Assembly: GCF_003201865.1 (NCBI RefSeq)
Contig: NZ_QJJJ01000002.1
Span: 124,001-188,000 of the forward strand
DNA length: 64,000 nt
Direction of reading: 5' to 3'
From: Methylobacterium sp. B4
Lineage (GTDB): Bacteria > Pseudomonadota > Alphaproteobacteria > Rhizobiales > Beijerinckiaceae
The notes beneath the pieces were generated by a model. That model did not search any database. It was not told the origin of the DNA and was given only the letters and a program-made list of their open reading frames with translations. A program made the position numbers and the translations under genes. The stretch's first letter is position 1, and each line of letters opens with the position of its first letter. Shown here piece after piece: positions 37,418-46,918 of this stretch.

Positions 37418-37489
37418 GGATTGCTTCGCCCCGCGATGACGGCGTGGGTTCACCCTCTCCGTCATTGCGAGGCGAAGCCGAAGCAATCC
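37418..37489. repeat. 72-base imperfect inverted repeat
   Basis: GGATTGCTTCG...GATGACGG on the left pairs with CCGTCATTGCG...CGAAGCAATCC on the right, with a 15-base centre. The arms resemble the 'GCGATGACGG' and 'CGAAGC' parts of repeats near 20.4 kb and 58.9 kb. It is a typical dispersed intergenic hairpin element. Confidence 0.7.
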
Positions 37490-37571
37490 AGAGCACGACG
37501 CTGCCGGACGCGGCGTCTGAAAGGTCCGAGCCTGCGCGCCGGCCCCATCGGCGCGGGTCGCGAAAACGAAA

Positions 37572-37603
37572 AATGCGCCGCCCCCGCAAGGGGACAGCGC
37601 ATT
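37572..37603 (-). terminator. Rho-independent terminator of infC
   Basis: On the minus strand, AATGCGC...CCCC-TTGC-GGGG...GCGCATT folds into a two-part stem and is followed by TTTTTCGTTTTCG. It lies about 41 bases past the infC stop codon. Confidence 0.9.
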
Positions 37604-37644
37604 GGGGGCAGACGCTCCGCGACGATGCGCGGATGAGGAGCCTT

Positions 37645-38175
37645 CTAGCGCGGCGCCAGGATCATGATCATCTGGCGGCCTTCGAGCATCGGCTCGCTCT
37701 CGACCTTGGCGATCTCGGCGGTCTCGACCTTGACGCGTTCCAGGAGGCGCAGGCCGATATCCTGGTGAGCCATCTCGCGGCCGCGGAAGCGGAGGGTCAC
37801 CTTGACCTTGTCGCCTTCCTCAAAGAAGCGGTGCACGGCCTTCATCTTCACGTCGTAATCGTGCTTGTCGATGCCGGGGCGGAGCTTGATCTCCTTTACC
37901 TCGACCGTCTTCTGCCGCTTACGGGCCTCGTTCTGCTTCTTCTGTTCGTTGAAGCGGAAGCGTCCGTAATCGAGGAACTTGCAGACGGGAGGCGACGAGT
38001 TCGGCGCGATTTCGACGAGATCGAGCCCGATCTCCTCAGCCATCGCCAGCGCGTCGAAGAAGGGCACGACACCCTTGTTCTGACCATCCTGGTCGATGAG
38101 CTGGACGTCGCGGACGCCGCGGATGTCCCGGTTTGCGCGCGGCCCGTCCTTCTGCGGGGCCGGCATGGCTCTCAT
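37645..38175 (-). CDS. infC: Translation initiation factor IF-3
   Basis: The 176-residue protein has the N-domain '[25 protein letters not shown]', the linker '[20 protein letters not shown]' and the C-domain '[20 protein letters not shown]'. It binds the 30S subunit and checks start codons. The frame starts at ATG 38175, not the rare AUU seen in enterobacteria. A strong terminator follows, so rpmI-rplT are not in the same transcript. This departs from the common infC-rpmI-rplT order. Confidence 0.97.
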   Translation of the reverse strand: MRAMPAPQKDGPRANRDIRGVRDVQLIDQDGQNKGVVPFFDALAMAEEIGLDLVEIAPNSSPPVCKFLDYGRFRFNEQKKQNEARKRQKTVEVKEIKLRPGIDKHDYDVKMKAVHRFFEEGDKVKVTLRFRGREMAHQDIGLRLLERVKVETAEIAKVESEPMLEGRQMIMILAPR

Positions 38176-38335
38176 TGGTCTGCGAATGGCTCAGTTCTCC
38201 TGTATCAACGACGAAACGGCAGCCTGAAGAGCCACCCCAACGAGCAAGCCCCGGCCACCGATCGATCCGGCGCGGCCGGACCTCACTAACTTGGCAAATC
38301 TTCTTGCGGAGTCAACTCGCGGGACTGATTTCGGT
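38176..38335 (-). other. infC leader region
   Basis: This 160-base gap between the minus-strand GT4 gene and infC should contain the infC promoter and 5' leader. No specific structure was recognised. Confidence 0.4.
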
Positions 38336-39574
38336 TCATCCCCGCCCCGTCCCGCCCCGATTCAGCAGCTCCGCGTAGACGCCGAGGGTTCCCGCGATCA
38401 TCCGATCGAGGGAGAAGTTCGCTTCGACATGGGCTTGCGCCCGGCGGGCGAGGGCGTCGCGGGCGCTGGCCCTCAGGGAGAGCGCCTCCTTCAGCGCCTC
38501 GGCCAGGGCGGCGGCATCGCCGGGCGGCACCCGCCAGCCGGTGCGCTGGGCCAGATCGACATCGGGCGGCGCCAGCACCGTCTCGGGCACGGCGCCGAGA
38601 TCGGAGACGACCACGGGGATGCCGAGCGCCTGCGCCTCCACCGCCGAGCGCCCGAAGGCCTCGGGCTCGACGGAGGGCACGGCGACCACGCAGGCCGCAC
38701 GGAAGGCCGCCGGCATATCGCTGCAATGGCCGACCCGGCGCACGAGGCCGGCAAGGCCCCGGGCCTCGATCAGGGCGTCGAGTTCGCGCTCGTAGGCCGT
38801 GCGTCCCTGCGGATCGCCCGCGAGCACCACCGCGAAATCGGCGATCCCGAGATCGCGCAGGCGGGCGGCGGCCTCGATCAGCACGCGCTGGCCCTTCCAG
38901 GCGGTCAGCCGGGCGGCAAGCAGCACGACCCGCTCGTGGGGGGCCACGCCCCAGGCCCGGCGCAGGCTCTCGACCCGAGCGGGCGCGACCGCCGAGGGCG
39001 TGAAGGTCGAGAGATCCGTGCCCCGGTGGATCACGGTGATCCGCTCGCCCGCCTGTTCCGGATGCGCCCGGCGGATCAGTTCGGCGGTGTAGTGCGAGTT
39101 GGCGATCACCGCGTCGCCCCGCGCCATCACCGAATTGTAGAGAACCTTGACCGCCGTCCGGCCGGAATAGCTGCCGTGATAGGTCGTCACGAACGGGATC
39201 TTCAGCCGGCGCGCGGCACCGAGCGCCACCCAGGCCGGGGCGCGGGAGCGGGCGTGCAGGATCTGCACGCCCTCCTGGCGGCAGAGCCGGGCCAGGCGCT
39301 GGACGTTGAGCGCCATGACCAGCGGGTTCTTGGTGTTGGCGGGGAAGGGCACCCAGATTCCGCCCTTGGCCTGAAGCTCGCCGACGAGCCGGCCGCCCTC
39401 GGTGGCCACGAGCGGGCGGGCCCCGGCCTCGGCCAGGGCGGCGGCCACGTCGACGGTCGTGCGCTCGGCGCCCCCAGCCTCAAGGGCGGGGATGATCTGG
39501 AGCACCGTGACGCCCGCCAACGGCGAGACCTCGGACGACCGGACCGGGCCTCCGGACAGGCTGCCCCCGTTCAT
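38336..39574 (-). CDS. GT4-family glycosyltransferase
   Basis: The 412-residue GT-B enzyme starts with a short polar leader, then 'VTVLQIIPALEAGGAERTTV', the classic GT4 nucleotide-fold start. The C-terminal domain has 'VLLAARLTAWKGQRVLIEAA' and 'PEAFGRSAVEAQALGIPVVV', with the EX7E motif. It resembles enzymes of lipopolysaccharide or exopolysaccharide assembly. It stands apart from other cell-envelope genes, so the acceptor is unknown. Confidence 0.85.
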   Translation of the reverse strand: MNGGSLSGGPVRSSEVSPLAGVTVLQIIPALEAGGAERTTVDVAAALAEAGARPLVATEGGRLVGELQAKGGIWVPFPANTKNPLVMALNVQRLARLCRQEGVQILHARSRAPAWVALGAARRLKIPFVTTYHGSYSGRTAVKVLYNSVMARGDAVIANSHYTAELIRRAHPEQAGERITVIHRGTDLSTFTPSAVAPARVESLRRAWGVAPHERVVLLAARLTAWKGQRVLIEAAARLRDLGIADFAVVLAGDPQGRTAYERELDALIEARGLAGLVRRVGHCSDMPAAFRAACVVAVPSVEPEAFGRSAVEAQALGIPVVVSDLGAVPETVLAPPDVDLAQRTGWRVPPGDAAALAEALKEALSLRASARDALARRAQAHVEANFSLDRMIAGTLGVYAELLNRGGTGRG

Positions 39575-39669
39575 CGCGTCACCCGCGTCGGGACGGTCGC
39601 TCGAAACATGGTCATCGGGTAAGGATCGTCCCAGGCGCTTTACGGTTCGGTAAACGATGCGTCGTCGGC

Positions 39670-40488
39670 ATGTTTCAGAATCGCGGAGCCCACGCGGACG
39701 TGAGCACTTCCGGGACTTTCTCGGGCGAATTGCCCGTCACCACCCTCACCGTCGGCGGCGCCTCGGCACCCCGCCGGATCGCCGTGCGCATCCGGGAGGG
39801 CGAGGGACCGCCCGTGGTCTGGCTCGGCGGTTTCCGCTCGGATATGCGCGCGACCAAGGCCGCCGCCCTGGATGCCTGGGCGGCGGAGCGGGGCCGGCGC
39901 ATGGTGCGCTTCGATTATTCCGGGCACGGCGAATCGGACGGGCGCTTCGAGGACGGCACCATCTCCGACTGGCTCGCCGATGCCGCGACGGTGATCGAGC
40001 GCTACGCCGACGAGCGGCCGATCCTCGTCGGATCTTCCATGGGCGGATGGATCGCCTGCCTCGTCGCCCGCGAGCGGGCGCGGCGGGGCCAGAGCCTCGG
40101 CGGCATGGTGCTGATCGCCCCGGCCCTCGATTTCACGGAAGAGCTGATGTGGGCCTCGTTCCCGCTGGAGATCCGGCAGACCCTGGAGCGCGACGGCGTC
40201 TGGTATCGGCCCACGGACTACGCCCCGAAGCCGGACCCGATCCGCATGGCGCTGATCGAGGACGGGCGGCACCACCTCCTGCTGGGAGAGGCGCTGGAGC
40301 CGGGCTGCCCGGTCCACATCCTCCAAGGCATGGCCGATCCGGACGTACCCTACGGCCATGCCCTGCGCATCCTGGAGCGCCTGCCCGGGTCGGGCTCGAT
40401 GCTGACGCTGATCAAGGATGGCGACCACCGCCTGTCCCGGCCCCAGGACATCGCGCTCCTGGTGCGGTCGGTCGAGGCGATGGCCTGA
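39670..40488 (+). CDS. Alpha/beta hydrolase
   Basis: The 272-residue protein has the alpha/beta-hydrolase fold: oxyanion region 'VVWLGGFRSDMRATKA', 'RFDYSGHGESDGRF', nucleophile elbow 'GSSMGGW' (Ser about 121), Asp in 'ILQGMADPDVPY' and His in 'LIKDGDHRLSRP'. The overall pattern resembles ABHD10-like thioesterases and esterases, but the substrate is unknown. It is divergent from the GT4 gene at 38.3 kb across 95 bases. Confidence 0.85.
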   Translation: MFQNRGAHADVSTSGTFSGELPVTTLTVGGASAPRRIAVRIREGEGPPVVWLGGFRSDMRATKAAALDAWAAERGRRMVRFDYSGHGESDGRFEDGTISDWLADAATVIERYADERPILVGSSMGGWIACLVARERARRGQSLGGMVLIAPALDFTEELMWASFPLEIRQTLERDGVWYRPTDYAPKPDPIRMALIEDGRHHLLLGEALEPGCPVHILQGMADPDVPYGHALRILERLPGSGSMLTLIKDGDHRLSRPQDIALLVRSVEAMA

Positions 40489-40585
40489 CAGCAGCCCCCG
40501 CATATACGCGGGGGCAACGCCCTTGATGCCGCTTAGAGCTGCGCTTTCTTTCGACGAACCGGGGTCCACTTCGTCGGAAAGCGCA

Positions 40586-40870
40586 CTAGTGCAGGCTCAC
40601 CGGGAAGAGCTGGTGGGCCATCGCGTTCGCCACGGCGACCTCGCGGGAATCGGTGAGCAGGATCGGCGCCCCGCTCGCGGAGAGCAGCGCGAACAGGTCG
40701 AGGCCCGGGGTCATCTCGGGAGCCTGCGGGAACAGGCTGCGCACCTCGTCCGAGCGGATCGGCCGGACATAGGCGATGTGCCCCTCTCCGAGCGCGGCGA
40801 ACTCGGCCGGATCGATGGCGGGCGTGGCGGTGGTGTCGATGGTCAGGTCGATCGTCGTGAGGTCGTTCAT
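40586..40870 (-). CDS. DUF1150 family protein
   Basis: The 94-residue protein contains 'FAALGEGHIAYVRPIRSDEV' and 'APILLTDSREVAVANAMAHQ', which match DUF1150. This family is found next to Hsp20 genes in alphaproteobacteria (family knowledge), and hsp20 is upstream here, 142 bases away on the same strand. Function is unknown; the context suggests a stress role. Confidence 0.85.
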   Translation of the reverse strand: MNDLTTIDLTIDTTATPAIDPAEFAALGEGHIAYVRPIRSDEVRSLFPQAPEMTPGLDLFALLSASGAPILLTDSREVAVANAMAHQLFPVSLH

Positions 40871-41012
40871 GGAATGCCCTCCTTCCGAGGCAGAGCGTTG
40901 AATCGGATATGGTCCCGCAGGTCGGCGGCGACAAATCCGGGTCGGGGGTGAGGTCTGGCGACGGATGACCGCAGCCTGCGATGCATCGCTGCGTCGGCTC
41001 AGGAGGCCCGGA

Positions 41013-41444
41013 TCACGGATCCTTCGAGGCGATCGCGATCTTGCGCACGATGCGCTCCGGCTCCGGCCGGACCAGATCGATCGAGAGCAGGCCGTTCGAC
41101 AGCTCCGCGCCCAGAACCTCCATGCCGTCGGCGAGGAGGAAGGCCCGCTGGAACTGCCGCGCCGCGATGCCGCGGTGCAGGAATTGGCGGGACTTGTCGT
41201 CGATCTGCCGGCCGCGCACGACGAGCTGACTCTCCTCGAGGGAAACGTCGAGCTGGTCCTGCGTAAAACCGGCCACCGCCAGCGTGATGCGCAAGCGATC
41301 GGGCTCGTTTTCGCTGCGGGCGATGCGTTCGATGTTGTAGGGCGGGTACCCGTCGTTGGCGGCCTTCGACACGCGGTCGAGGGCCTGCTCGATCTCGTCG
41401 AAGCCGAGCAGGAACGGGTGCCCGAACGGGGATGGCCGCGTCAT
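41013..41444 (-). CDS. Small heat shock protein (Hsp20/alpha-crystallin family)
   Basis: The 143-residue chaperone has an alpha-crystallin domain (about 35-130): 'YPPYNIERIARSENEPDRLR', 'LAVAGFTQDQLDVSLEESQL' and 'RQFQRAFLLADGMEVLGAEL'. It holds unfolding proteins for refolding by other chaperones. A GGAGG Shine-Dalgarno lies 11 bases before the ATG inside a possible hairpin, and a sigma-32-like promoter lies about 190 bases upstream. The DUF1150 gene follows. Confidence 0.95.
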   Translation of the reverse strand: MTRPSPFGHPFLLGFDEIEQALDRVSKAANDGYPPYNIERIARSENEPDRLRITLAVAGFTQDQLDVSLEESQLVVRGRQIDDKSRQFLHRGIAARQFQRAFLLADGMEVLGAELSNGLLSIDLVRPEPERIVRKIAIASKDP

Positions 41445-41452
41445 CGTCGCTC

Positions 41453-41468
41453 AAACCTCCGGCGAGGC
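41453..41468 (-). promoter_or_regulatory. Possible RNA thermosensor hairpin over the hsp20 Shine-Dalgarno
   Basis: The transcript GGCCUC-GCCG-GAGGUU can pair its Shine-Dalgarno GAGG with CCUC, with G-U pairs extending the stem. A second hairpin (GGGG-UUUGU-CCCC) lies just upstream. ROSE-type thermosensors control hsp20 translation in rhizobia (established). This match is by position and pairing only, not by a confirmed ROSE consensus. Confidence 0.3.
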
Positions 41469-41633
41469 CCTGCGGGGACAAACCCCTTGCGGCACCTCGC
41501 GGTCTCGAGCCCGCCTCGCAGCAGCGCTCTTGAACGGGGATATGGAAAGCGGCCCCCCCGCGATCAAGATCGACGGTTCCCGGCGGCCCCGGTGCGACCG
41601 CATCCCCGTCGGTGCGCGCGCTCATCCGGCAAA

Positions 41634-41659
41634 ATCATGGGACGATGTGGCAATTCACC
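41634..41659 (-). promoter_or_regulatory. Possible RpoH (sigma-32) promoter of hsp20
   Basis: On the minus strand, GGTGAA is followed after 12 bases by CCCATGAT. This resembles the CTTGAA-N12-CCCATnT heat-shock promoter pattern (established consensus), with mismatches in the first bases of the -35. It lies about 190 bases before the hsp20 ATG. Confidence 0.35.
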
Positions 41660-41997
41660 CCGGGACGATCGGGAAAGAGTGGGGCCCGGGCAGCATCAGG
41701 TCCAATAGTTTGGAATTGCTCTGAAATTCTTATCAAACCTTGATTGCTCCCCCGATTGTCGGATAGCACGCCTTGAATCTTGAAAGATGCGCGGTGCCCC
41801 GGGAGCGCCGGGCGTCACCTTTGCCGTATCCGTGACATCAGCCGCAGCCGGACCTCGCGAAGGCTGTCCGGTGCCCGAGGAGGGCGCCCTGCGATCGGAT
41901 CGCCCGCGGCGGGCAATCGGTACTTCTTCGGCCTTCGGGTCAGACGGCCCGCTCCGAATCCAACGGGGCGGCGCGAGAACGGGGAGACGGGATCGTC

Positions 41998-42534
41998 GTG
42001 ATTCAGGAAGCCTGGGGAATGGGGCGCGCAGCGCTGGGACGGGACGGGATCGGAAGGCGCCTGCTCGCGGGCGCCGCACTCGCCGCCGCCCTGACCGCCC
42101 CGGTCCCGGCCGCGCTGGCGCAGGAGGGCGGCCCGACGGCCGCCAAGTCCGAAGCGACCCAATCCGACACGGTCAAGTCCGGTGCGCCGCCCCTGAAGAT
42201 CGAGCTGAACCGCCTCGAGCCCGCGGGCGAGGCCTGCCGCACCTACATGCTCGTCGACAACAGCCGCGGCACCGCGCTGAAGTCGCTCAAGGTCGATCTC
42301 TTCGCCTTCGACACCGAGGGCGTCGCCCAGAAGCGCCTCGCGGTCGAGCTGGGACCGGTCCAGGAGAAGAAGACCGTGGTGCGGCTCTTCGACTTCCCCG
42401 GTCTCGCCTGCCCGAAGGTCGGCCGCCTGCTGCTGAACGACGTCCTGGCCTGCGAGGGCGGGGACGCCACCCGCGAGACCTGCCTGGAGCGGATCGAGCC
42501 CGCCACCAAGACTTCGGCCGCCTTCGATCGCTGA
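41998..42534 (+). CDS. Exported four-cysteine protein, first gene of the TonB operon
   Basis: The 178-residue product has an N-terminal signal-like helix '[20 protein letters not shown]' followed by QEGG, so it is probably periplasmic. The mature part has four Cys, in 'EACRTYM', 'LACPKVG', 'LACEGGD' and 'RETCLER', likely forming two disulfides. The GTG at 41998 follows a GGGGAG Shine-Dalgarno; an ATG at 42019 is an alternative. It precedes exbB by 83 bases on the same strand. No family name is certain. Confidence 0.72.
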   Translation: MIQEAWGMGRAALGRDGIGRRLLAGAALAAALTAPVPAALAQEGGPTAAKSEATQSDTVKSGAPPLKIELNRLEPAGEACRTYMLVDNSRGTALKSLKVDLFAFDTEGVAQKRLAVELGPVQEKKTVVRLFDFPGLACPKVGRLLLNDVLACEGGDATRETCLERIEPATKTSAAFDR

Positions 42535-42617
42535 AGCCGGCCCGGCCGTCCCACCCGCTCCGGTTCGCCCGGGCGGTCCGGGACGGCGGACAGACCATGA
42601 GCCACGAGGAGTAACAG

Positions 42618-43319
<702 letters not shown>

Positions 43320-43409
43320 CGCCCGCACGACACCCGACCATCCCGAAACCTTTGAGGCGACGCCCGTCCGGTCCGGCGGGCCGCCGCCGACGCCCGGGAG
43401 GGCGACACC

Positions 43410-43874
43410 ATGGCCATGGGAACCGCGCGTTCGGCGAGCGACGACGAGGACGGCCTCGACGCCACGCCGATGTCCGAGATCAACGTCACCCCGATGGTGG
43501 ACGTGATGCTGGTGCTGCTCATCATCTTCATGGTGGCGGCCCCGCTCATGACCACGGGCGTGCCGGTGCAGCTGCCGAAGACGACCGCCGCCAAGGTGGC
43601 GCAGTCGCAGAAGCCGCTCGAAGTCTCCATCGACAAGGACGGCAACCCGTTCATCGCCAAGGACGGCTTCACGCCGGAGACGATCCTGCCGCGCCTGCGC
43701 CAGCTCAAGGCCGAGAACCCGGAACAGGTCGTGCTCGTGCGCGGCGACCGGGACGTGCCCTACGGCAGGATCATGGAGGTGATGGGCCTCGTCGGTCAGG
43801 CCGGCTTCACCAAGGTCTCGCTGATCGCCCAGTCCGCGGGCGGTGCCGCGCCCGCCGCCGGGGGCGCCAAGTAG
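43410..43874 (+). CDS. exbD: TonB-system energiser ExbD
   Basis: The 154-residue protein has a short N-terminal cytosolic part. One membrane helix carries the proton-binding Asp in '[20 protein letters not shown]' (about residues 21-40). A periplasmic domain follows with '[20 protein letters not shown]'. It couples proton flow to TonB. Its stop codon is 4 bases before the tonB ATG. Confidence 0.93.
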   Translation: MAMGTARSASDDEDGLDATPMSEINVTPMVDVMLVLLIIFMVAAPLMTTGVPVQLPKTTAAKVAQSQKPLEVSIDKDGNPFIAKDGFTPETILPRLRQLKAENPEQVVLVRGDRDVPYGRIMEVMGLVGQAGFTKVSLIAQSAGGAAPAAGGAK

Positions 43875-43878
43875 CGCC

Positions 43879-45039
43879 ATGGCCGCTCCCATGCCCGCCC
43901 CCAGGTCCGCACAGAAGCCGCCCCCGATGCCGGCATCCCTGCCTGCCCCTGCACCCGGCTCCGCCGGAGCGGCGCTTCCCTCGGACGGGGGCGGAGGGCA
44001 GGGCCGTCTCGCGGCCGCCTTCGCCCTGGCGCTGGCCCTGCACGCCGCGGGCCTGATCGGCATCACCTACCTGCACCTGACGCCGCCCGCTCCGCCGGGG
44101 GACCAGGAGATCACGATCGATCTCGCCCCGCAGATGATGGAAGCCGACACCCAGGCGGCCGCCGAGACGGCCCAGGCGGATGCCGTTCCCGAGGAGGCCA
44201 AGCCCGAGGGCGAGCCGGAAACCGCCGAGCCGGTCGAAACCCCGCAGGAGGTGCAGCCGCCCCCCCCGCCGGAGACGGCCCAGGTGGCGCCGGAGGAGGT
44301 ACAGCCGCCGCCGCCCACCGAGATGACGCAGGTCATGCCGGAGGAGGTTCAGCCGCCCCCGCCGCCCGAGGCCGTCACCGAGGCCGTACCCGACACGCCG
44401 CCGCCCCCGCCGGAGGAGCAGCTCGTGACCTCCGAGGCGCAGGAGGCGGAGCCGATGGCGCCGCCCCCGCCGGTCGCGGCCAAGCCCGAGCCGCCCAAGC
44501 CCGATCCCAAGATCGAGGAGCGCCGCAAGGCCGCGCTGGAGAAGAAGCGCGAGGCCGAGCGCGAGGCGCGCCGCAAGGAGCTGGAGAAGGTCCAGGAGAA
44601 GAAGCGCGAGGAGGCCCGGATCAAGGCGGCCAAGGCGAAGGCCGAGCGCGACGCCGCCCGGCGTGCCCAGGCGGCGCAGGCCGGCAATTCGCAGCGCAAC
44701 TCCGCCGCGACCTCGCGCCAGAGCGCGACGGGCTCGGCCGCCGCGGCCAGCGATCCCAACGCCATGGCGGCGTGGCGCGGCGCGATCGCCTCGGCGATCC
44801 GGGGCCGCATGAACCGCGAGGCGGCGGCCGGCACCGCCGGCGGCGTCGCCAACGTGCGCTTCACCGTGAGCCGCTCGGGGGCGGTGAGCGGGGTGAGCCT
44901 CGTCGGCAGCAGCGGGGTCGGCGCCATCGATGCCGCCGCGCTCGCGGCGGTGCGCGGCGGCCTGCCGCCCGCCCCCGCCGGCGTGACCTCGTCGAGCCTT
45001 GCGGTCACGGTGCCGATGCGCTTCAGCCCCGGCCGCTGA
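43879..45039 (+). CDS. tonB: Energy transducer TonB
   Basis: The 386-residue protein has a Pro/Ala-rich N-terminal tail and a membrane helix '[20 protein letters not shown]'. A Pro/Glu-rich rigid spacer with repeated 'EEVQPPPP' units follows (44240-44420). Then come a Lys/Glu/Arg coiled segment (about 210-270) and a C-terminal TonB domain ending '[14 protein letters not shown]'. It transmits energy from ExbBD to outer-membrane TonB-dependent receptors. The ATG at 43879 is chosen because it lies 4 bases after the exbD stop. Confidence 0.92.
   Translation: MAAPMPAPRSAQKPPPMPASLPAPAPGSAGAALPSDGGGGQGRLAAAFALALALHAAGLIGITYLHLTPPAPPGDQEITIDLAPQMMEADTQAAAETAQADAVPEEAKPEGEPETAEPVETPQEVQPPPPPETAQVAPEEVQPPPPTEMTQVMPEEVQPPPPPEAVTEAVPDTPPPPPEEQLVTSEAQEAEPMAPPPPVAAKPEPPKPDPKIEERRKAALEKKREAEREARRKELEKVQEKKREEARIKAAKAKAERDAARRAQAAQAGNSQRNSAATSRQSATGSAAAASDPNAMAAWRGAIASAIRGRMNREAAAGTAGGVANVRFTVSRSGAVSGVSLVGSSGVGAIDAAALAAVRGGLPPAPAGVTSSSLAVTVPMRFSPGR
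44240..44420 (+). repeat. Imperfect tandem repeat coding the TonB Pro-rich spacer
   Basis: Units reading E-E-V-Q-P-P-P-P are repeated about three times, separated by 8-10 variable residues. Such spacers let TonB span the periplasm (established for the family). The repeat could vary in number between strains. Confidence 0.6.
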
Positions 45040-45111
45040 GGCCGGTATCCTTCGCCCCGTCCGCCGCGTTGTCCTGCTCACAGCGGACGGCGCGGCGGAT
45101 CACGGCGGCGG

Positions 45112-45633
45112 ATGACGACCTACTTCACGAGCGACACGCATTTCGGCGACCCGCGCATCCTGCGCATCGACCGCCGGCCCTTCCCCGACCTGCCGACGCA
45201 CGACGCGGCGCTGGTGGAAGCCTGGAACGCGGTGGTCGGACCCGACGACACGGTCTGGCATCTCGGCGACTTCGCCCTCGGCCCCCCGCCGGAGCGGGTC
45301 GCGACGCTGCTCGCGGGGCTCAACGGGCACAAGCACCTCATCATCGGCAACAACGACAGCCCCGCGACCCTCGCGGCACCCGGCTGGAGTTCGGTCGCGC
45401 ATTACGCCGAGACCGAGGTCGAGGACCGGCGACTCGTGCTCTGCCACTACGCCTTCCGTACCTGGAACGGCCTCGGCCGGGGCGCGATCAATCTGCATGG
45501 GCATTCCCACGGCCGGCTCAAGCCGATCCCCCGGCAATACGATGTCGGCATCGATGCGCAGGGCCTGCGCCCGGTCACGCTCGCGGAGATCCTGGTCTCC
45601 CGCCGCGGAAGGACGGCGCGGACGCAGCGATAG
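45112..45633 (+). CDS. Calcineurin-like metallophosphoesterase
   Basis: The 173-residue protein shows the family metal motifs in order: 'FTSDTHFGD' (Asp8, His10), 'VWHLGDFALG', 'LIIGNNDS', 'LCHYAFRTW' and 'NLHGHSHGRL'. The size suggests a small phosphodiesterase or phosphatase of the YfcE-like group. Substrate is unknown. It follows tonB by 72 bases but is probably independent. Confidence 0.88.
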   Translation: MTTYFTSDTHFGDPRILRIDRRPFPDLPTHDAALVEAWNAVVGPDDTVWHLGDFALGPPPERVATLLAGLNGHKHLIIGNNDSPATLAAPGWSSVAHYAETEVEDRRLVLCHYAFRTWNGLGRGAINLHGHSHGRLKPIPRQYDVGIDAQGLRPVTLAEILVSRRGRTARTQR

Positions 45634-45872
45634 CGGTCCGACCGGCTCCCTTCCGCGGACCGAAGGCCAAGCGGGGCAGGACTGCCCGAAATTGCAGCAC
45701 GGCCCGGCGCAGAACGGGGCCGGCGCGCTCGGAACCATCCGCTGAGCGTCGCCGTTCAAAAGCCGAGACGGACGATGGTGCGACGAACGGAGCGGTGCCA
45801 AGGCACTGTGATGTCATCGCATTGTGCGCTCCTCACTTATTGCGTTCCAGTTGAATCAGCGTCGGTTCGCCC
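45634..45872. other. Intergenic stretch with no recognised element
   Basis: This 239-base gap between the metallophosphoesterase and the small exported protein shows no hairpin, repeat or coding frame that I can support. The AT-richer end near 45830-45860 may carry the promoter of the next gene. Confidence 0.4.
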
Positions 45873-46199
45873 ATGCGTCACCCCCTGCGAAACACCGCCC
45901 TCGTCGGACTCGCCGCCGCTCTGGCGGGCCTCGGCGTCGCCTCGACCGCCCTCGCCGCGCCCGGCTGCATCGATGCCCGGCGTAAGATCCAGGAAGCCGG
46001 CGCTCTGCGCTACCAAGCCCGTGAGGAAGCCCGCCTCGGCAACCGGGACCGGGTCTGCGACACCCTCGACGAGGTCGGCGACCGCTACCACGAGGCCCAG
46101 GACGCCTTCGAGGATTGCGGGGCCGACATCGTGGCCATCGATCTGCGCAGCGAACTCCGGGCGCTCAGCGTCGCCAAGCGCGTGAATCGCTGCGAGTGA
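45873..46199 (+). CDS. Small exported protein, function unknown
   Basis: The 108-residue product starts with a clear signal peptide ('TALVGLAAALAGLGVASTALA' followed by APGC). The mature part is short and helical with four Cys ('PGCIDAR', 'RVCDTLD', 'EDCGAD', 'NRCE'). It resembles no family I recognise. The ATG at 45873 fits the signal peptide. Confidence 0.65.
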   Translation: MRHPLRNTALVGLAAALAGLGVASTALAAPGCIDARRKIQEAGALRYQAREEARLGNRDRVCDTLDEVGDRYHEAQDAFEDCGADIVAIDLRSELRALSVAKRVNRCE

Positions 46200-46350
46200 C
46201 CGGGGCGGTCTCGGCCGCAGCCTCTTTTAGCCCACGACACCATGAAAGCCGGGCCTCGGTCGAGGTCTGAGTGCGGTCCCGCACCGCCAAGCGTTGCCGT
46301 GCGGCGCACGTTCACATCAACGAAACCATCCGCTTGCCTGAGGATTCGCC

Positions 46351-46491
46351 ATGATCGCCATCGAGAGCAGCCACCGTCCGTCCGAGACCGAGATGCGGAC
46401 CGGACCGTCCTTCGCCGCCGCCCTGTGCGGGTTCCTCGGCTGCACCGTGGCCACGACGATGGTGATGTTCCTGCTCGGCAGCAGCGTCTGA
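46351..46491 (+). CDS. Very small membrane protein (46 aa)
   Basis: ATG at 46351 follows TGAGGA by 6 bases and a 46-codon frame ends at TGA 46489-46491. The product has a polar N-terminus and one hydrophobic helix 'SFAAALCGFLGCTVATTMVM' continuing to FLLGSSV, so it should be a single-pass membrane peptide. There is no match that I recognise. The clean RBS and helix support it as a real small gene. Confidence 0.5.
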   Translation: MIAIESSHRPSETEMRTGPSFAAALCGFLGCTVATTMVMFLLGSSV

Positions 46492-46516
46492 CGCGCGCCC
46501 AACCGTTCGCGCGCCG

Positions 46517-46753
46517 TCAGGGCGCAATGGACCACAGGCGGCTGCGCGAGAACAACATCTCCGGCTTGCCGACCGCGGCCGCCGTCCTCGGCAGCGGGCA
46601 TCGAAGCGTCTCGGGGCGGGGCGGGGCCGCCGCAGCCTGAGCAGGCGGCACGAGACCAAGACGCAGCTGGACTGCCGGATGCCGGGCCGCCGTAATGGTG
46701 GCCACACCGGCGATGATGCAGCCGGCGATCACGCCGAGGAAGAAATTCGTCAT
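46517..46753 (-). CDS. Small membrane protein (78 aa)
   Basis: The frame starts MTNFFLGVIAGCIIAGVATI, an N-terminal transmembrane helix, followed by a Pro/Arg-rich tail. It lies convergent to the 46-residue gene. No strong Shine-Dalgarno is visible. It may be a real membrane peptide or a chance frame. Confidence 0.45.
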   Translation of the reverse strand: MTNFFLGVIAGCIIAGVATITAARHPAVQLRLGLVPPAQAAAAPPRPETLRCPLPRTAAAVGKPEMLFSRSRLWSIAP

Positions 46754-46918
46754 TGGAAGCGGGTTCCGAACCCGGTGCGGCGCTGGCTGTCCACGCGGAA
46801 GGGATTCACGCCTTTCGGGGCACCATTACGGCAGAGGTCTCGCATACCCGCCTTTAACAAAGCACATGCGACATGATTCGCCCGACGGAGCGACAGCAGC
46901 GCTGAAAAAGGGCGGACG

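Larger units (their letters stand above)
37338..37644. other. Intergenic region with repeat and infC terminator
   Basis: The 307 bases between the convergent debranching gene and infC hold the inverted repeat at 37418-37489 and the terminator at 37572-37603, both listed separately. Nothing else was recognised. Confidence 0.6.
41445..41997. other. Intergenic region between hsp20 and the TonB operon
   Basis: This 553-base gap is divergent. It contains the hsp20 promoter and leader elements listed separately. An AT-rich stretch at 41700-41790 includes GAATT-N7-AATTC, likely near the start of the TonB-operon transcript. Iron control of exbB-type operons by Irr, RirA or Fur is common in this order (established), but no perfect Irr or RirA box was found. 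The short frames here look non-coding. Confidence 0.45.

Noticed and set aside
41700..41790. Irr/RirA/Fur box before the TonB unit
   Set aside because: A TGA-N8-TCA was seen, but RirA boxes use TGA-N9-TCA and the Irr pattern is not matched; left as an AT-rich promoter region only.
44240..44420. Possible minisatellite independent of a gene
   Set aside because: The repeat is fully explained as the Pro-rich spacer of TonB.
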